From Silurus meridionalis (lineage: Eukaryota; Chordata; Actinopteri; Siluriformes; Siluridae), in contig NC_060896.1 of assembly GCF_014805685.1 (NCBI RefSeq), positions 20,570,777 through 20,634,776 of the forward strand: a stretch of DNA of 64,000 nucleotides. The letters are read 5' to 3'. A program made the position numbers and the translations under genes. Below, piece by piece: positions 33,368 through 44,888 of this stretch. Under the pieces are notes generated by a model that had not been told where the DNA came from, did not search any database, and saw only the letters and a list, made by a program, of their open reading frames with translations. Position 1 is the first letter of the stretch. Each line of letters begins with the position of its first letter.

Positions 33368-34545
33368 AAGTGGTAAATTACCTGTTATTGGCCTCTAATC
33401 AGGGTTGTGTCTCCTTACTTGTTTTCCTCTACCTTAGTGCAGCTTTTGACACCATCGAACATAATATCCTCCTTGCTAGACCAGAAAATATTATATTATA
33501 TATTATATTGAAATAAAGGAACAGCTCTCTCCTGGTTTAGGCCTTATTTGACAAACCACTAACAGATTGTTGATGTAAATGGTGTGTTCTCCCTGAGGTA
33601 CCCTCTTTAAGGTAAAGTTTGGTGTTCTGCAAGGATCTGTCTTAGGCCCTCTGCTTTTCTCTTTATATATGCTGCCTCTAAATAGAATTATACATAAAAC
33701 GCAGCATTAGCTTCCATTTATATGCTGATGATACACAGTTGTACATTTCAGCAAAGCCAGATGAGAGAGAAAGAGAAGAGAGAGAAGTGTGTAAAAAACA
33801 TTAGACAGTGGATGCTTGATAACTTCCTTCTGCTCAACTTGGATAAGACAGAATTACTTTTACTAGGACCACATGCAGATAGAAGTAAACTTTCTGATTA
33901 CGTAGCATCTCTGGATGGTCTTACCGTCTGAGCGTGTACAGCACTCAAAGACCTTGGTGTGATTATTGTCTCTAGTCTATCCTTTGAGACTCATGTGAAT
34001 AACATTACCAGCCTTTTTTCACCTTAGAAATATAGCAAAAAATTGGAAATATGATGTTACAGGATTCAGAAAATGTAGTTCATGCTTTTGTTACATTTAG
34101 ATTAGACTACTGTAATGCTTTACTGTCTGGATGTTCAAGTGAGTACATAAATGTCACTTAATCTAGAATGAAGCAGCAAGAGTCCTTACTATATCTAGAA
34201 AATTTGACCACATCACCCCTGTTTTAGTCAGTCTGCACTGGCTCCTAATAAAAACTCTCTATGATTATAAAATACTACTACTGACGTATAAAGCACATAA
34301 TAGAATCATGCTGCAGTATCTGAGTGAACTTCTGTACTATTATGATCCCCCATGCCTATTTAGATCAAAAGGTGCAAGGCTATTTGTTGGTAGCTCAAAT
34401 AATGAAGACTACAACAGGAGGCAGAGCTTTCTCTTACAAGGACCCAAAGTTATAGAACAGTCTTTTAATTAGTGTTCAGGATTCAGACACAGTCTCATCT
34501 TTCAAGTCGAAGCTGAAAACCTATTTATTTAGTCAAGCATTTTAT
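33368..34545 (+). pseudogene. LINE reverse transcriptase remnant
   Basis: Conserved RT blocks in order: [15 protein letters not shown] (33435-33480), a frameshifted FRSYLTN region (33540), [20 protein letters not shown] (about 33620-33680), YADDTQLYIS with the catalytic YADD at about 33720-33731, CVKNIRQWMLDNFLLLNLDK, LLLGPHADRSKLSDYVASLD, DLGVII, FVTFRLDYCNALLSGCSS (about 34085-34145), AARVLT, DHITPVL and FKSKLKTYLFSQAF-like end near 34540. The frame changes after YADD in a GA-rich stretch, and stops occur at several places (for example after LDGLTV near 33931). Non-functional. Confidence 0.85.
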
Positions 34546-34851
34546 CTGTAGGTTTTTCTTAGGTAATGAAGCAGATCTGGAGGGATCATGGATATAGAGT
34601 GTTCGGTGAACTGGGATATTTATATGCTGTCTTTGCCTAAACCTCACGTGTTCACTCAGGTTTGTTGATGGTGGTATGGCGGGTGGTTTCTTATCCCAAA
34701 GATCCCTCATGTTTATGTTACCTTCTGGCTCTACTTTTAACTAATGCTGCCATAGCGAGTCTTGCTTGAGTCCCCAACAGCACAGTGTCCTTAACTTTTA
34801 GACAACAATAAAAATACTTAATAATCCATATCTTTCTCTACCTGTCACCCT

Positions 34852-34852
<1 letters not shown>

Positions 34853-34888
<36 letters not shown>
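34853..34888. repeat. (CT)n microsatellite in LINE 3' UTR
   Basis: About 18 CT/TC units. Confidence 0.9.
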
Positions 34889-34891
<3 letters not shown>

Positions 34892-35385
34892 GAGTTAAAC
34901 ATGCTCCTGAGTAACCAGTGACCACTGTTTCTGCCTCTCCCCTCAGATCTGCCCCTTCATCCCGGACTGCCTCTAGATGGTATTCTCTTCGATTGAAAGC
35001 CACCACTCTGTTCAGCTGGGGATGGTTTCACATCAACGGCCTGAGGATCCATAAAATTATGGGGTAACACTTTGAGGATGGATTTGGACTGTACTTAATG
35101 TCAACAGTCTGTTACACTAACCCAGGACTACAGATTGCATTTGATCACCATCACTGCACAACTTAACATCACAACCATAATGGACATTCGGTGCCACCCA
35201 GATGAGGAAAGGTTCTCTCAAAGTTTCTTCCTTATGCCATTTTAGAGGGAGTTTTTCCTTGCCACAGTCGCCACCAGCTTGCTCATTAAGGACAAACTTT
35301 CTTACCACATCATCTGTGTAAAGCTGCATTGAGACAATGTCTATTGTTAAAAGTTCTATACAAATAAAAATAATACAATTTAATT

Positions 35386-36089
35386 GAGTAGAATCGGAAA
35401 GAAAAAACGTCTGGTTTTATAATTTTTTTTTTTTTGCAAATCAAATCTAAATCAGAATAGAATCTAAATCAAATAGAAATAGGATTGCACTACAACGCAA
35501 TAGGGGTTAATTGGATTGCATAACATCAGTAGCTGCATCATATGTATATTTAATGCATCATGTATATTTTTAATCTCATACATATAAATATATATACATT
35601 ATAAATATAGTCAGGTTTTCTTTCTTCTGAAGTTGGAAATAATCTGCTGGAGTTGCACCACTGGGTGAATGGATTACTGCATGAATGTGCAAGTATCATT
35701 GATAAAGTGGATATGAATATAAAATAAACAATATATACTATATGTGTATCACATCAATATAAGCTTGTTGAGCATGATGCTCCAAAACGATGTGCATTCA
35801 TTTTGAGTCTGTCTCCTCTTCTCTTTTTGAAAAGTTTTTCACTAGATTGATGAAACTTGGCTCATGAGAGCAGTTAAGAAGGCTCACTGAATCGGCTCAC
35901 TGAATCGGCTTTCCTCACGCTCGGCACGCTTGCATTTCTGGCGCGGCTCTTCTTCGCATCCGCCTTGGATCCTAAACCTGAACAGCTGATAATTGTTGGT
36001 TGTTTTGTTGTTGGCCTGTGAAAAAATATTTTCATTTAAAAGGAACTTGAAAGGCTACAGATAGAGTGAGACAATACGAAACGAATACC
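35386..36089. other. no gene recognised; contains a small GC-rich patch
   Basis: Mostly AT-rich. At 35879-35912 a 15-bp unit (GGCTCACTGAATC...) is tandemly doubled, followed by a GC-rich patch to about 35965 (CACGCTCGGCACGCTTGC) of unknown origin. Confidence 0.4.
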
Positions 36090-36334
36090 ATTGATTTGTG
36101 TTGTATTTCAAACTTTATTTCTCATGTGTTTATAATATTACGCGTTGGTTGTTCCAGATTTAATGTTAACGCAAAACTAAAAGTTTGTTTCCATATAAAA
36201 AGGTTCAACATTACATATCTGGAGAAAACATACACAATTGCAGTCAATTTTTTAATATATATTGAGTGTGGCCCCCGACTTTGTCTCAGTTTTTAATTTT
36301 GGCTCACTGTGAACTTGAGTTTGACACCCCTGCT
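36090..36334. mobile_element. hAT-like dispersed repeat end
   Basis: The right part (GAGTGTGGCCCCCGACTTTG, then GAGTTTGACACCCCTG at 36319-36334) matches a widespread fish repeat whose minus-strand end reads CAGGGGTGTCAAACTC, which resembles hAT termini. The left end was not identified. The 76-aa frame is not meaningful. Confidence 0.5.
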
Positions 36335-36405
36335 TTAGAACATCTTTTATTTTTGTACAGTATGCAGTATTCAGCAGGTATAACTTGTAACAGAAGTAAT
36401 CAGGA

Positions 36406-36408
<3 letters not shown>

Positions 36409-36491
<83 letters not shown>
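36409..36491. repeat. (TA)n microsatellite
   Basis: 41 TA units. Confidence 0.98.
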
Positions 36492-36494
<3 letters not shown>

Positions 36495-37123
36495 TTAAAA
36501 AAAGGGTAATTAGTTTATGTACCTGAAGATGTTTAACATGAATCATGACCTCAGTGCTAAGTTAAGGGAATAAAAATGACAAAATGACCAGCTTTTAAAT
36601 TATAATTGTATTGTGACTCCTTCGGACCTTCATTGTTACAGATGATGTTTTTTTCTCCTACTTTATAGAATGCAAATATAGATTAGGCATGAGAGAGTGA
36701 CAGAAATAACAAAGTAGATACATGGAAAAAAAAGGTATAGGCATCTAAAAGTGAATTATGGCTTTTACTTCTGAGAGCAAACGAAGCTCCAAGAACAGCC
36801 TGAACCAAAGCTAGGCCACCTGTTCTGTGTCTCACTCTGTCTCTCCTTCTGGCTCAATGACAATGTGCATTCTGTGTTTATATGCCCTGAATCCTCTACA
36901 CACTCATCACGAATATAAATGTAGGACTGAGTCATGGTCCCTCAGCACCATTCTCTTTTATCCCAACGTGGACTGATCTGAAGAGGTTCTAAGCCAATCT
37001 GAGACATAAACATCATCTCAGTCCAAAATTAACAAATGTTTGGCTTATAAACTTTCCACTGAGCTTAATCAAGGGTCTGCTATAGAGAGAATTATGCAAA
37101 GCTTTTTTCCAAATCACAATGTA
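36492..37123. other. no gene recognised
   Basis: The segment 36770-37060 is less AT-rich and apparently unique, with no open frame of note. It could be regulatory or simply old unique sequence. Confidence 0.35.
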
Positions 37124-37396
37124 CACTTGATAGAGAAAAGTATTGGGCACCTTTGGTATATATTGGAATGCTGACTACACCCCAGGCCTTCTCACTCTAT
37201 ATCAGTACCTGACTTTAATAGCTCCCTTATGACTAAATTAACACAAATCTCCATAACCACATTCAAATTTTTCCATTTTTGTGGAAACTCTTCCCAGAAG
37301 ATTGGAGGTTAATATGGACTAAATGTGGAAAGGGTTGTTTGAAAAGCTCATATGATTGTCATGGTCAGGTGTCCACAAACTTTTGTACATACCGTG
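37124..37396 (+). mobile_element. Tc1-derived MITE, internally deleted copy
   Basis: Left terminus CACTTGATAGAGAAAAGTAT after TA (37122-37123); right terminus ACTTTTGTACATACCGTG before TA. Compared with the copy at 30487 most of the transposase relic is gone; GGAATGCTGACTACACCCC, CAGGCCTTCTCA and AGATTGGAGGTTAATATGG are kept. Confidence 0.78.
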
Positions 37397-37639
37397 TATG
37401 AATACAGTAAATTGTTGTTTACATATTGTTTATCAGATACATGGGTATATGTGTAGAATTGTGTCATTGTTGGTCATTATGATGCACCTTAATTCCTTTC
37501 ATGCTGTTTATGATTCAAAACTGTAAGCCACAAGACAAAGCCTTGCATTTGCATGCATATACATAATCAATATAATGAGTATCTCAGATTTTGTATAGCG
37601 GTCACAAACTTTCTTTGCCAGCATGCACTGAAACGTTCA

Positions 37640-38060
37640 TATATAAGTAAGAATAAGAATAAGAATATAAGTCCATTTCCAAACAATTTAAAGCCCATCC
37701 CTCTACAGTGAAGAACATTATTCACCAGTGGAAAATATTCAAGACAGTTGTCAATTTTCCCAGGAATGGTCGCCTCAAGGCCTTGGTCAAATGTTAAAGT
37801 TCTTGACAGTAAAATTAGAAAACAGACTGAACAAGTATGTATTTTGGAAGGGATGACAGGAGAAAGAAAAAAAACAAACAACCAAAGAAATCTCTGGAAC
37901 AATGTCCATGGACAGGAGTGACCATAGTGAAGAGGTAAAAAACAAACAGAGCATATCAGAAGAAACACCTCAGTTTAACTGCCAAGCACGGTGGCAGAGG
38001 GGTGATGATTTGAGCTTCTATGAAATATGTTACATGCTGCTATTATGTACTCGCATCTTG
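37640..38060 (+). pseudogene. Tc1-like transposase fragment
   Basis: Plus-strand residues SKQFKAHPSTVKNIIHQWKI (37670-37730) correspond to the second helix-turn-helix of Tc1 transposases, followed by FPRNGRLKAL. A second block near 37970-38020 (TAACTGCCAAGCACGGTGGC) corresponds to the TVKHGGGS motif. Frames are scrambled, and the DDE residues and termini were not found. The antisense 133-aa frame across it is a shadow. Confidence 0.62.
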
Positions 38061-38469
38061 CCTTTCACTGCATCTTACAGCATGCGTAATGGAGGTCATT
38101 GTTCCATACTCTGACTTTGTGGACAGTGTTGTGAAACCGTATTGGCCAGTTTTTTTCCCCCTACTTGTTTGTTTGTTTGCATGTTTTACTTGATTTAGCT
38201 ATCATCTCTACTTCCTAATATTGACTCTTGCCTTTGTTTACATTTCTGACTTGGAATATTATGCATTTTAAGCAGCCTGCCCTTATTTAAACCCTGCTAT
38301 AGATTGTGAGTGATTTATGAATAAGTCTTATGTTACACAATTGTGTCCCACTTTTCACCTCATGTTGCATAAGTGTTACATTAGATGTTTATCTGTTAGT
38401 GTTTTTTTTTTTACAATGGCCACATATCATCAGGGTTAGAGTTCCCTTGCTGATTCATGTCCACCACCA

Positions 38470-38730
38470 AAGGTTCCTACGATTATCAGAACTGGACTAT
38501 AGTTTGATAGAAGAAGGTGGTCTGGTCTAATAAATCACATTTTCTTTTGTGGATGGCTGGGTGCATGTGTATTGCTAACCTGGAGCAGAGATTGCACCAG
38601 AATGCACTACAGGAAGGACACAAGCTTGCAGAGGCTTTGTGAAGCTCTGGGCAATGTTCTGCTGGCAAAAACCGTAGGTCCCAGAAAGTATTTTTAATGT
38701 TATGGCTGATTGTTGTCTATTGGACATATT
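38470..38730 (+). mobile_element. Tc1-like transposon fragment
   Basis: The blocks CAGAACTGGACTATAG, AGAAGAAGGTGGTCTGGTCT, GATGGCTGGGTGCATGTG, GCACTACAGGAAGGAC and CTCTGGGCAATGTTCTGCTG are the plus-strand counterpart of the antisense family at 3744. It ends AATGTTATGGCTGATTG, resembling that family's terminus. Strongly deleted. Confidence 0.65.
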
Positions 38731-39735
38731 GTTTGAGTGGCAAATGTTCAAATTTTAAAGTAAATTAGGTAAATACTATGTTTTATGTAGGTAAATCTCT
38801 ATTACATCTTGTTTTATTCAATAATGCATGCTTCTTTAAATGAATATGGACAGTGTTTAAAAGGCTTCTGGGTGCACGTTTTTATCTCTAGTGCTTCACA
38901 CATAGTAAGAAACTTCCATTTGCCTCTGCAGTGTGCAGAGGCTGCACAAGACTGGCTGACTCTTTGTACACGTGCCAGTATGCTGAAGTTGTGCCCAGGA
39001 GCCAGGCCTGTAATTCCAGCTATTGGAACGTGGAAACATGCAGCCTTCAGATCTATGGTTACACAAACATCTGAGATGCAAGAATATTCCTACCTCCGGC
39101 TGCATGACTTCCGAGCTGATACCAGAAACCCTTGCCAGTTTTGATAAAACCTTGTTTTAGCATAAAACCACGTTTGCATTCAGAGTTGCTCATGGCACCA
39201 AATTTACCCCTGATGCATCCTGGTTTTGTCCTTTAATCCACCTTTATAATCTTAGAAACCTAACAGTGTGTGTTATTATTTAGATGATCAGTCTCTCTAC
39301 CCAAGACATTTATCTCCGGTTTTGGAGCAAATATTGCTGCTCTTTTATCATTGTGCTTCAGTGTGTTCTTAAATACAGATAAGAGCTCATCTACTGTATA
39401 TGGAATTGATGTATTGTAGAATAAGCTAGCTACTCATGTCAGCATATGTACCACAAACATATTAGGTACTTTATATAATCAAGTCAAACCTTCGAGATTT
39501 GAGGCATGCTATAGGATGAGAACAGAAAATTGGATGAGTTTGCCTACATGAGGATAAAGTTACAGTAGGAAATGTAGAAATGGCAGCATTTCAAAGAGAA
39601 ATTAGACATAATGAAAGTATATCTAACTAGAGCTTCAAGGTTCTGTATTTGTCAATACTTTTTATATTTTGACTTACTATAATTTGTCTATTCTAATGAA
39701 TTACGTATTAAAAAAAACAAAAAACGCTTCACTAC

Positions 39736-39737
<2 letters not shown>
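38731..39737. other. no gene confirmed; one open higher-GC island
   Basis: At 38925-39145 the DNA is less AT-rich and open on both strands. On the plus strand a polypyrimidine-AG (TTTGCCTCTGCAG, ending 38936) is followed by an open frame of about 70 codons to a TGA. The product (CAEAAQDWLTLCTRASMLKL...) is not recognised. It could be a terminal exon or chance; I see no matching donor or other exon. Confidence 0.3.
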
Positions 39738-39801
<64 letters not shown>

Positions 39802-39802
39802 T

Positions 39803-39879
<77 letters not shown>
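39738..39879. repeat. (AC)n(TA)n compound microsatellite
   Basis: AC units 39738-39799, a short AT linker, then TA units to 39879. Confidence 0.98.
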
Positions 39880-39882
<3 letters not shown>

Positions 39883-40559
39883 TTTATTTTATTTTATTTG
39901 TATATTAATACTATTCTTCTTATTTTTATTTGTTAATCTAAATGATGCCATTAATGTTAGTCATGGTAAGACTGGTTAATTCTCAGCACAGTCACATATC
40001 CCATTATAAACACAAGTATGAACATATGAAAAAGTATTCAAAATGCAGGAGATTTGAAGCATTTTATACTTTGCCAAGTATTTTAATCATATGCAGTTAA
40101 ACTTGCTAACATTCAATGTATCGCTAGGTATTATTAAAAACGTTTCTATTTATTTTTAATTTTTTTAATTTTTTATTACTAATTTATTTATTTTTGGTAA
40201 GCTTATTACAAACATAATAGGCTTTTTTCAAACAAGATCAATTTTTTAAAATAAAATAAAATCATTTACATTTTTAAGTTGGAGTCTGCAGTTAAATTGA
40301 GAGTCTTCCACCTAAGGTAACATTATCTAGGTTAATTACCCTTTTTTTTTATTTTACTGTGAAATCTTAGCCAGGATATTAGTTAGAAACAGGGAAAAGG
40401 GAATTAGAAGACTGAGAGCGATAGAAGGAAGTGGGGGAAAAGATATTAAAGTAATTAAGGCAAAATGCACAGCAAGCATTCTTTATGTTCAGTAATTATC
40501 ACCAAACTCTTTTTTTGAGGGGCTATGAGGTCACAGAAGAGAGAGATGGATAACTATTA
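39880..40559. other. no gene recognised; AT-rich spacer
   Basis: Includes T-rich stretches around 40145-40200. Nothing recognisable. Confidence 0.45.
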
Positions 40560-40760
40560 ACCAAGCAGAAAGAGCTGGATGGCTAATGGAAGTGATCTTG
40601 ATGAAATGTTACTCCAAAGCAGCGCAGTAATTAAGTCCTTGTAATTAAATGCACTTGACGCATGAAATTATGAAGACGCTTCTTTTTTGGCTTTTTCTTT
40701 CTCTCTCACTTTCCTCTCTGCACATTGTGGCCTATGCTAATTACTAGCCTCTTCTCAACT
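40560..40760. promoter_or_regulatory. candidate conserved non-coding element rich in TAATTA cores
   Basis: Within about 110 bp there are GTAATTAAGTCC, TGTAATTAAATGC, GAAATTATG and, at about 40738, GCTAATTACT. The sequence is non-repetitive and non-coding, and its density of homeodomain-type cores exceeds that of the flanks. Typical of vertebrate developmental enhancers, but not demonstrated. Confidence 0.3.
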
Positions 40761-41496
40761 TTCTGACAAGTTTCTCAGGTTTTTTTATGTGTTTCCTGTT
40801 GTCCTTCCTGTTTTTTTTTTTTATAATATTTCATTCTCACACATTCTCAATTTCTTTGTAATGTGATATCTGTAACAGGCAAAAATTGTTCTGAAGTAAA
40901 GTGAAGTTTTCTGTTTTAATTTAAATTAGGAAAGGAATATGTAGCTTTAGAGGCTTTCTGGCAGACAGACAGAAACTTTATGCAAAGCATTATGAAATTG
41001 TAATACTTTTAAGTTGGACAGAAATAGGAAATAGGTAAAACAATAGATATATATTTGTTCTCAATAGTGGTTCATTAGCTTTTTTGTAAGGAAAAAAGTT
41101 CTAAACTTCAATAAATTTAGGTATTCTAAAAATGTAAGGTAATTTTCGAAACTTATTACAACATAAGACAACATGATTAGCGCACGCACCACAGCACCTT
41201 TGTATTTGCTTATAATCATCTGCTGTTCTATTATACCTATTTGTTTATTTGGTTAGGGGAAAAATGATTGCTATAGGTTCCTTAGTAAAAAATTAATTAT
41301 AACAGATAATCCTTCCAAATAACTGAAGCTTTAAACTAATTGGATTTCATAGGTATTATAGCATGACTTTATTGCATTACCTACTGTATGCCTCCAAGCT
41401 TTTATTTAAGTCTTCAAAACCTTGAATATGTAAAATATATGCACACTATTACCAAATAACATATGAAATTGAAGTATTTCCTAATGGTTCAATGTA
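40761..41496. other. no gene recognised; AT-rich spacer
   Basis: AT-rich DNA without recognised features up to the MITE pair. Confidence 0.45.
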
Positions 41497-41809
41497 CAGG
41501 CAGCAGTCGACTTACGACCTATGCAACTTACGACCATTTGACTTTACGACCACAATCGCTAACCGTGGCGTACGACAGTAAGAAACAAAATGGTGTAGAG
41601 ATGATACAAATGGCATAAAATGAACAAAGAATATTATGATATATACATCATAACAATAATGAAAGAAAATTATGATGAAATACTACAGGCAGTCGTCTTT
41701 TTATAACAGCTTTTATAACATCATTACACAGTACTCTACATATAGCCTACAAATCGTGTTACGACCAGTCTGTCATAACCAATCGTGGTCGTAAGTCGAC
41801 GACTACCTG
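41497..41809. mobile_element. pogo-like MITE with GTCGACTTACGACC ends
   Basis: 313 bp with inverted ends CAGGCAGCAGTCGACTTACG (left) and CAGGTAGTCGTCGACTTACG (right, minus strand), flanked by TA (41495-41496 and 41810-41811). Internal repeats of TTACGACC/GGTCGTAA. No frame. The MITE that follows begins only 2 bp after it. Confidence 0.85.
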
Positions 41810-41811
41810 TA

Positions 41812-41906
41812 TACTATATGGACAAAAGTTTGTGGACACCTCACCATAAGAGTATTTGTATACTGTATGTGCTTTTTAAACATGCCATTCCATTTAGTCC
41901 TTATTT

Positions 41907-41958
<52 letters not shown>

Positions 41959-42255
41959 AGTATGTAACCTTCAATACTATAATAACCTCCAATCTTCTGC
42001 GAAGATATTTCACTAGATTTTGGAGATTTATGCTAATTCGGTCACATGGTTGTTAGTAAAGTAAGGTAATATGAGGAGGTCTCAGGAGCAGGCAGTGTTC
42101 CAAGTCATCCTAAATGTATTCAATAGGGTTAAGATCAGAAGTTTTTAGCAGGTCACTCAAGGACCTGCTTGTATTGTGCACAGAGGAATTTTCATACAGC
42201 AACAGGTTTTTTGCTCACACTACCCTGTGGACTCCACAAGTTTGTGTAAACCTGA
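41812..42255 (-). mobile_element. Tc1-derived MITE (CACTATATGGACAAAAG family), right end degraded
   Basis: Starts CTATATGGACAAAAGTTTG immediately after the preceding MITE. Antisense blocks ATAATAACCTCCAATCTTC, CAAGTCATCCTAAATG and AGGTCACTCAAGGACCTGC follow the family order. An expanded AAT tract is inserted at 41907-41956. The right terminus is not clear. Confidence 0.75.
41907..41956. repeat. (AAT)n microsatellite inside a MITE
   Basis: About 16 TAA/AAT units, absent from sister copies in the window. Confidence 0.95.
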
Positions 42256-43257
42256 TGAATATGTAGCTTTGCTTTGCTCCTTGTTTCCCACTTTAGGCTT
42301 GTTTAATTTTCTTGTGTTACACTCTTGTTTCTTTGCACTGCTCAATAATAAAAAATGCATTTGCATAAAATGTTAACTTGTTACATAACATTGGTGTGAT
42401 CAACATGTTCAAAAAGCTTGACTGAGCTATTTTCTTTTTTTTTTGTAAGGGAGAAAAAGAATGTAGAAGCCAGGATATACAGTATATTTAATTCTGTGTT
42501 CTCACTTTGTCTTTCCTCATTTTGGCTCATTATTTTTCATCAGTCTTGCACAAATAAACCCATTTAGAGAGTCACACTTGCACGAAAATCACTGCTGAGG
42601 ATTTGAATACTGTTGTTCCTCTGCAGCCGATAGTCTGTTGTTTGTTAAAGGATGTTTTGTATAAAACAATTTAGAGCACAAGCTCAGAGAGCCCATCGCA
42701 TTCTGATCACTGCTTAAAATCACAGCAGACTAAATCTCCCTTCTGCTCCCAGTATATTTCATGTAGCTCACTTGGTGTGTTCTTTAATGTTTAAACAAAC
42801 TAGCAAAAACATGGCTTCTACTTTCTCTTTTAATCAAATTTTAAAAGTGTTTACATATTTACATATTTAAAGGTATATTTTACAATGGTATAGCATAGCA
42901 GAGTTTCAGTAATGTTTGTGTCAAAGAATTTTGTTAGTCTTGCTAAACTCTTTTCATTTTTAAATTATGAGCAAAGTCCTGAAATCAGTGAGTTTAAGGC
43001 AGTAAATTGTAAACACCAGGAAATGAAATGAAACACTGAATTTTAAAGGAGAATGACTAAAGTCCAAATCTTCTAGCACTTCTCACTGATACTAGACCCA
43101 GTTTTGAATAAAACATCAAAAACAATTTAATGGTTGATTTGTTTTGGAAAGGCTTGACATCTTGTCTGAAATGAAACAAATAAGGCAACAAACCCCAGAC
43201 TTGACACCGACCCCCAAAATAAATAATACTCACCCTAGTCAAGTCTAATCAAGTTTT
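42256..43257. other. no gene recognised; possible non-coding conserved segment
   Basis: The segment 42590-42780 is of higher complexity (AGAGCCCATCGCATTCTGAT, CTGCTTAAAATCACAGC) and non-repetitive. It could be a conserved non-coding element, but no direct evidence. The rest is AT-rich spacer. Confidence 0.3.
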
Positions 43258-43335
43258 CTCCACAGCGCTTTTCACAATGGACATTGTCTCAAAGCAGCTT
43301 TACAAAATTTAAGAATTTAAACCCTAGATAATGCA
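43258..43335 (-). mobile_element. L2-type LINE 3'-end fragment
   Basis: GGACATTGTCTCAAAGCAGC is the complement of the terminal block at 35320-35345 (GCTGCATTGAGACAATGTC). Only the last ~75 bp of the LINE is present, immediately left of a Tc1 element. Confidence 0.65.
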
Positions 43336-43366
43336 ATAAAACTATTGGTTTCCACAATAGATAATA

Positions 43367-44837
43367 CAAACCCGATTCCAAAAAAGTTGGGACACTTACA
43401 AATTGTGAATAAAGAAGGAATGCAATAATTTACAAATCTCATAAACTTATATTTTATTTACAATAGAATATAGATAACATCAAATGTTGAAAGTGAGACA
43501 ATTTGAAATGTCATGCCAAATATTGGCTCATTTTGGATTTCATGAGAGCTACACATTCCAAAAAAGTTGGGACAGGTAGCAATAAGAGGCACGGAAAAGT
43601 TAAATGGACATATAAGGAACAGCTGGAGGACCAATTTGCAACTTATTAGGTCATTTGGCAACATGATTAGGTATAAAAAAAGAGCCTCTCAAAGTGGCAG
43701 TGTCTTTCAGAAGTCAAGATGGGCAGAGGATCACCAATTCCCAATTGAAAAATAGTGGAGTAATATCAGAAAGGAGTTTCTGAGAGAAAAATTGCATAGT
43801 TTGAAGTTATGATCATCTACAGTCCATAATATCATCCAAAGATTCAGAAAATCTGGAACAATCTCTGTGCATAAGTGTCAAGGTCAGAAAACCCTACTGG
43901 ATGCCCTTGATCTTCGGTGTCAAGGTCGGAAAACCCTACTGGATGCCCTTGATCTTCGGTCCCTTAGACGGCACTGCATCACATACATGAATGCTACTGT
44001 AACTGAAATCACAACATGGGTTCAGGAATACTTCCAGAAAGCATTGTCGGTGAACACAATCCACCGTGCCATTCGCCATTGCTGGCTAAAACTTTATAGA
44101 TCAAAAAAGAATCCATATCTAAACATGATCCAGATGCGCAGGCGTTTTCTCTGGGCCAAGGCTCATTTAAAATGAACCGAGGCAAAGTGAAAAACTGTTC
44201 TGTCGTCAGACGAATCAAAATTTTAGGTTATTTTTGGAAAACTGGGACGCCATGTCATCCGGACTAAAGAGGATAAGGACAACCCAAGTTAGAAGCCTGC
44301 ATCTCTGATGGTATGGGGTTTCATGAGTGCATGTGGCATGGGCAGCTTACACATCTGGAAAGGCACCATCAATGCTGAAATGTATATCTAAGTTCTGGAA
44401 CAACATATGCTCCAATCCAGATGTCATCTCTTTCAGGGAAGAACTTGCATTTTCCAACATGACAATGAACTGAAATGGCCAGCCTGCAGTCCAGATCTTT
44501 CACCCATAGAAAACATTTGGCGCATCATAAAGAGGAAGATGCGACAAAGAAGACCTAAGATAGTTGAACAACTAGAAGCCTGTATTGGACAAGAATGGGA
44601 CAACATTCCTCTTCCTAAACTTGAGCAACTTGTCTCCTCAGTCCCCAGACGTTTGCAGACTATTATAAAAAGAAGAGGGAATGCCACACAGTGGTAAACA
44701 TGGCCTTGTCCAAACGTTTTTGAGATGTATTGATGCCATACAATTTAAAAATCAACTTATTTTTCCCTAAAAATTATACATTTTCTCAGTTTAAACATTT
44801 GATATGTCATCTATGTTGTATTCTAGAATTGGGTTTG
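43367..44837 (+). mobile_element. Tc1-like transposon (AATTCCAAAAAAGTTGGGAC family)
   Basis: Left end CAAACCCGATTCCAAAAAAG after TA (43365-43366), with the outer motif repeated at 43557-43575 (CCAAAAAAGTTGGGACAGG) about 185 bp inward, an IR/DR-like layout. Right end AATTGGGTTTG before TA (44838-44839). 1471 bp with one transposase pseudogene. A SINE inserted 51 bp beyond the right end. Confidence 0.9.
43719..44697 (+). pseudogene. Tc1-like transposase with deletion between catalytic residues
   Basis: MGRGSPIPN at 43719 is followed by early stops. A 42-bp unit is tandemly doubled at 43876-43959 (CQGQKTLLDALDLR then CQGRKTLLDALDLR). Further blocks: TWVQEYFQKALSVNTIHRAI, MRRRFLWAKAHLK, a stop, LSSDESKF with the first D at about 44209, KPASLMVWG, GSLHIWKGTINAEMY, CIFQHDN (second D at 44461) and PDLSPIENIW (E at 44509). 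Only 15 residues separate the second D and E instead of 34, so about 57 bp are deleted. It ends RRGNATQW. Catalytically dead. Confidence 0.92.
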
Positions 44838-44888
44838 TAGATTGTTATCACAATAAATAATGGTCAGTATTGATTCCTTAACCACCAT

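Larger units (their letters stand above)
33368..35385 (+). mobile_element. L2-type non-LTR retrotransposon, 5'-truncated, with 3' UTR
   Basis: About 2 kb. The coding part runs to about 34545. A long 3' UTR follows, with a (CT)n tract at 34853-34888 and a terminal block around GCTGCATTGAGACAATGTCT (35320-35342), ending in AATAAAAATAATACAATTTAATTG-like tail sequence. Only the RT half and the tail remain, as is usual for 5'-truncated LINE insertions. Additional 3'-end pieces of this family occur at 31990 and 43258. Confidence 0.85.
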
